DNA from: Nitrospira sp. CG24C
Lineage (GTDB): Bacteria; Nitrospirota; Nitrospiria; Nitrospirales; Nitrospiraceae
Assembly: GCA_002869885.2 (NCBI GenBank)
Contig: NEWR02000009.1
Location: forward strand, 910,355 to 954,257
Reading direction: 5' to 3'
DNA length: 43,903 nucleotides
Each line of letters starts with the position of its first letter. Position 1 is the first letter of the stretch. Shown in pieces: positions 43,217-43,903 of this stretch. Under the pieces are notes generated by a model. It saw only the letters and a list, made by a program, of their open reading frames with translations. It did not search any database and had not been told where the DNA came from. The position numbers were made by a program, and so were the translations under genes.

Positions 43217-43903
43217 TTAGGGCAGGACCGGCGCGTCGTGGGCGCAGCGAAAGCCCACATTCGGATCATGTTCCGTGGGATCGCCCTTGGTCCGAAACGA
43301 CGAACGGAGCCGATAGGGGCTGTTGATATAGGAGCCGCCCCGTTGCACCTTCGTGGTGCCCTCAGTCGGACCGCGGGGATTGCTGGTGGGGAGCGGCGTA
43401 TAGACGGCCTCGTCGTACCAATCCGCTACCCATTCATACAGATTGCCGGCCAGGTCGTGGACCCCGTACGGGCTCATGCCCTTGTCGCGATTGCCGATGG
43501 GCGAGACCGTGTCGGCCCCCTCCTTCAACCCGAAGACGGCATGGAGGGGCGTCGGCGGCTCGTTCCCCCAGGGATAGACGCGGCCATCCGTCCCGCGCGC
43601 CGCTTTCTCCCACTCTGCTTCGGTCGGCAACCGTTTCCCCGCCCACAGACAATATCCCGTCGCTTCCAGCCAGTTCACCCAGCGCACGGGGCGATCCGCG
43701 TGGACCACGGGCGTCTCCTGGTCGGCGAACCCCCACGGGGGCTCACTCTGAATCGCCGTCACAAATTTCGCGAACTGCCCATTCGTCACTTCGAACGTAT
43801 CCAGATAAAAGCTGTCGAGGACGACGCGATGGACCGGCTGCTCATCGTCATCGCCCTGCTCGCTCCCCATCGTGAACTCCCCGGCGGGGACCAGCACCAT
43901 CGG
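43217..43903 (-). CDS. FGE-sulfatase-domain protein, N-terminus possibly cut by window edge
   Basis: At least 227 residues of a formylglycine-generating-enzyme-like domain are present: LVPAGEFTMGSEQGDDDEQP, FEVTNGQFAKFV, RLPTEAEWEKAARG, YPWGNE, LAGNLYEWVADWY, and RGGSYINSPYRLRSSFR, ending VGFRCA. The two catalytic cysteines of true sulfatase-activating enzymes, expected near GGSW..C...C, are Asn/Ser-type here, so this is probably not a formylglycine-generating enzyme but a related fold of unknown role. The frame runs to the window edge, so the real start may lie outside. Confidence 0.85.
   Translation of the reverse strand, partial: PMVLVPAGEFTMGSEQGDDDEQPVHRVVLDSFYLDTFEVTNGQFAKFVTAIQSEPPWGFADQETPVVHADRPVRWVNWLEATGYCLWAGKRLPTEAEWEKAARGTDGRVYPWGNEPPTPLHAVFGLKEGADTVSPIGNRDKGMSPYGVHDLAGNLYEWVADWYDEAVYTPLPTSNPRGPTEGTTKVQRGGSYINSPYRLRSSFRTKGDPTEHDPNVGFRCAHDAPVLP

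Noticed and set aside
43217..43903. Call as a sulfatase-activating enzyme
   Set aside because: The expected catalytic cysteines are absent from the otherwise clear domain.

Overview
The window reads as a chromosomal segment of a Gram-negative bacterium of moderately high GC content, most likely a Nitrospira-like member of the Nitrospirota. This is an inference from gene style, from the outer-membrane, KpsMTED and lipoprotein genes, and from many short structured intergenic repeats. No 16S gene is present to confirm it. About 35 complete protein genes, two tRNAs and several gene remnants can be supported.

Layout. 1-2.4 kb: the tail of an ATP synthase operon (atpG end, atpD, atpC) with structured elements between and after the genes. 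2.6-7 kb: small housekeeping and unknown genes (DUF2934 protein, lipoprotein, RluD, zinc ribbon, GNAT, outer-membrane barrel). 7.3-10 kb: a znuA-znuC-znuB metal uptake operon. 10-14.8 kb: anmK, a DUF2726-like protein, a TPR periplasmic protein, a parallel beta-helix protein bracketed by two inverted-repeat elements, and a REC-GGDEF protein. 15.2-29.6 kb: a surface-polysaccharide locus. It holds a 140-residue coiled-coil gene ending inside a repeat, a 1808-residue coiled-coil/multi-glycosyltransferase fusion, kpsD-E-T-M (group 2 style ABC export), kpsS, wecB, and remnants of kpsM and of an oxidoreductase. 29.7-37.3 kb: a PilZ protein, initiator tRNA-fMet, and fmt-rsmB-rpe-pheS-pheT. 37.4-40.7 kb, opposite strand: tRNA-Val, thrS-infC-rpmI-rplT. 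40.8-43.9 kb: PPK2, a methyltransferase, a decayed aquaporin gene and a partial FGE-sulfatase-domain protein.

How it works together. The kps genes would export a Kdo-anchored capsule-like glycan. The giant fusion protein is the obvious candidate to build it, and its long repeat-built coiled coil may act as a length-setting ruler. The REC-GGDEF and PilZ genes at the two edges suggest c-di-GMP control. The fmt-pheT block and the thrS-rplT block converge, and pheS/pheT are of the archaeal/eukaryotic type, although the locus is where bacteria usually keep the bacterial type.

The most unusual non-coding content is a set of hairpins built from short degenerate units of about 10 bases and their inverted copies. 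Five copies use a TGGTYTRTYT unit, and at least seven others use different units but the same layout. Several lie between genes of one operon (atpG/atpD, znuA/znuC, fmt/rsmB, pheS/pheT).
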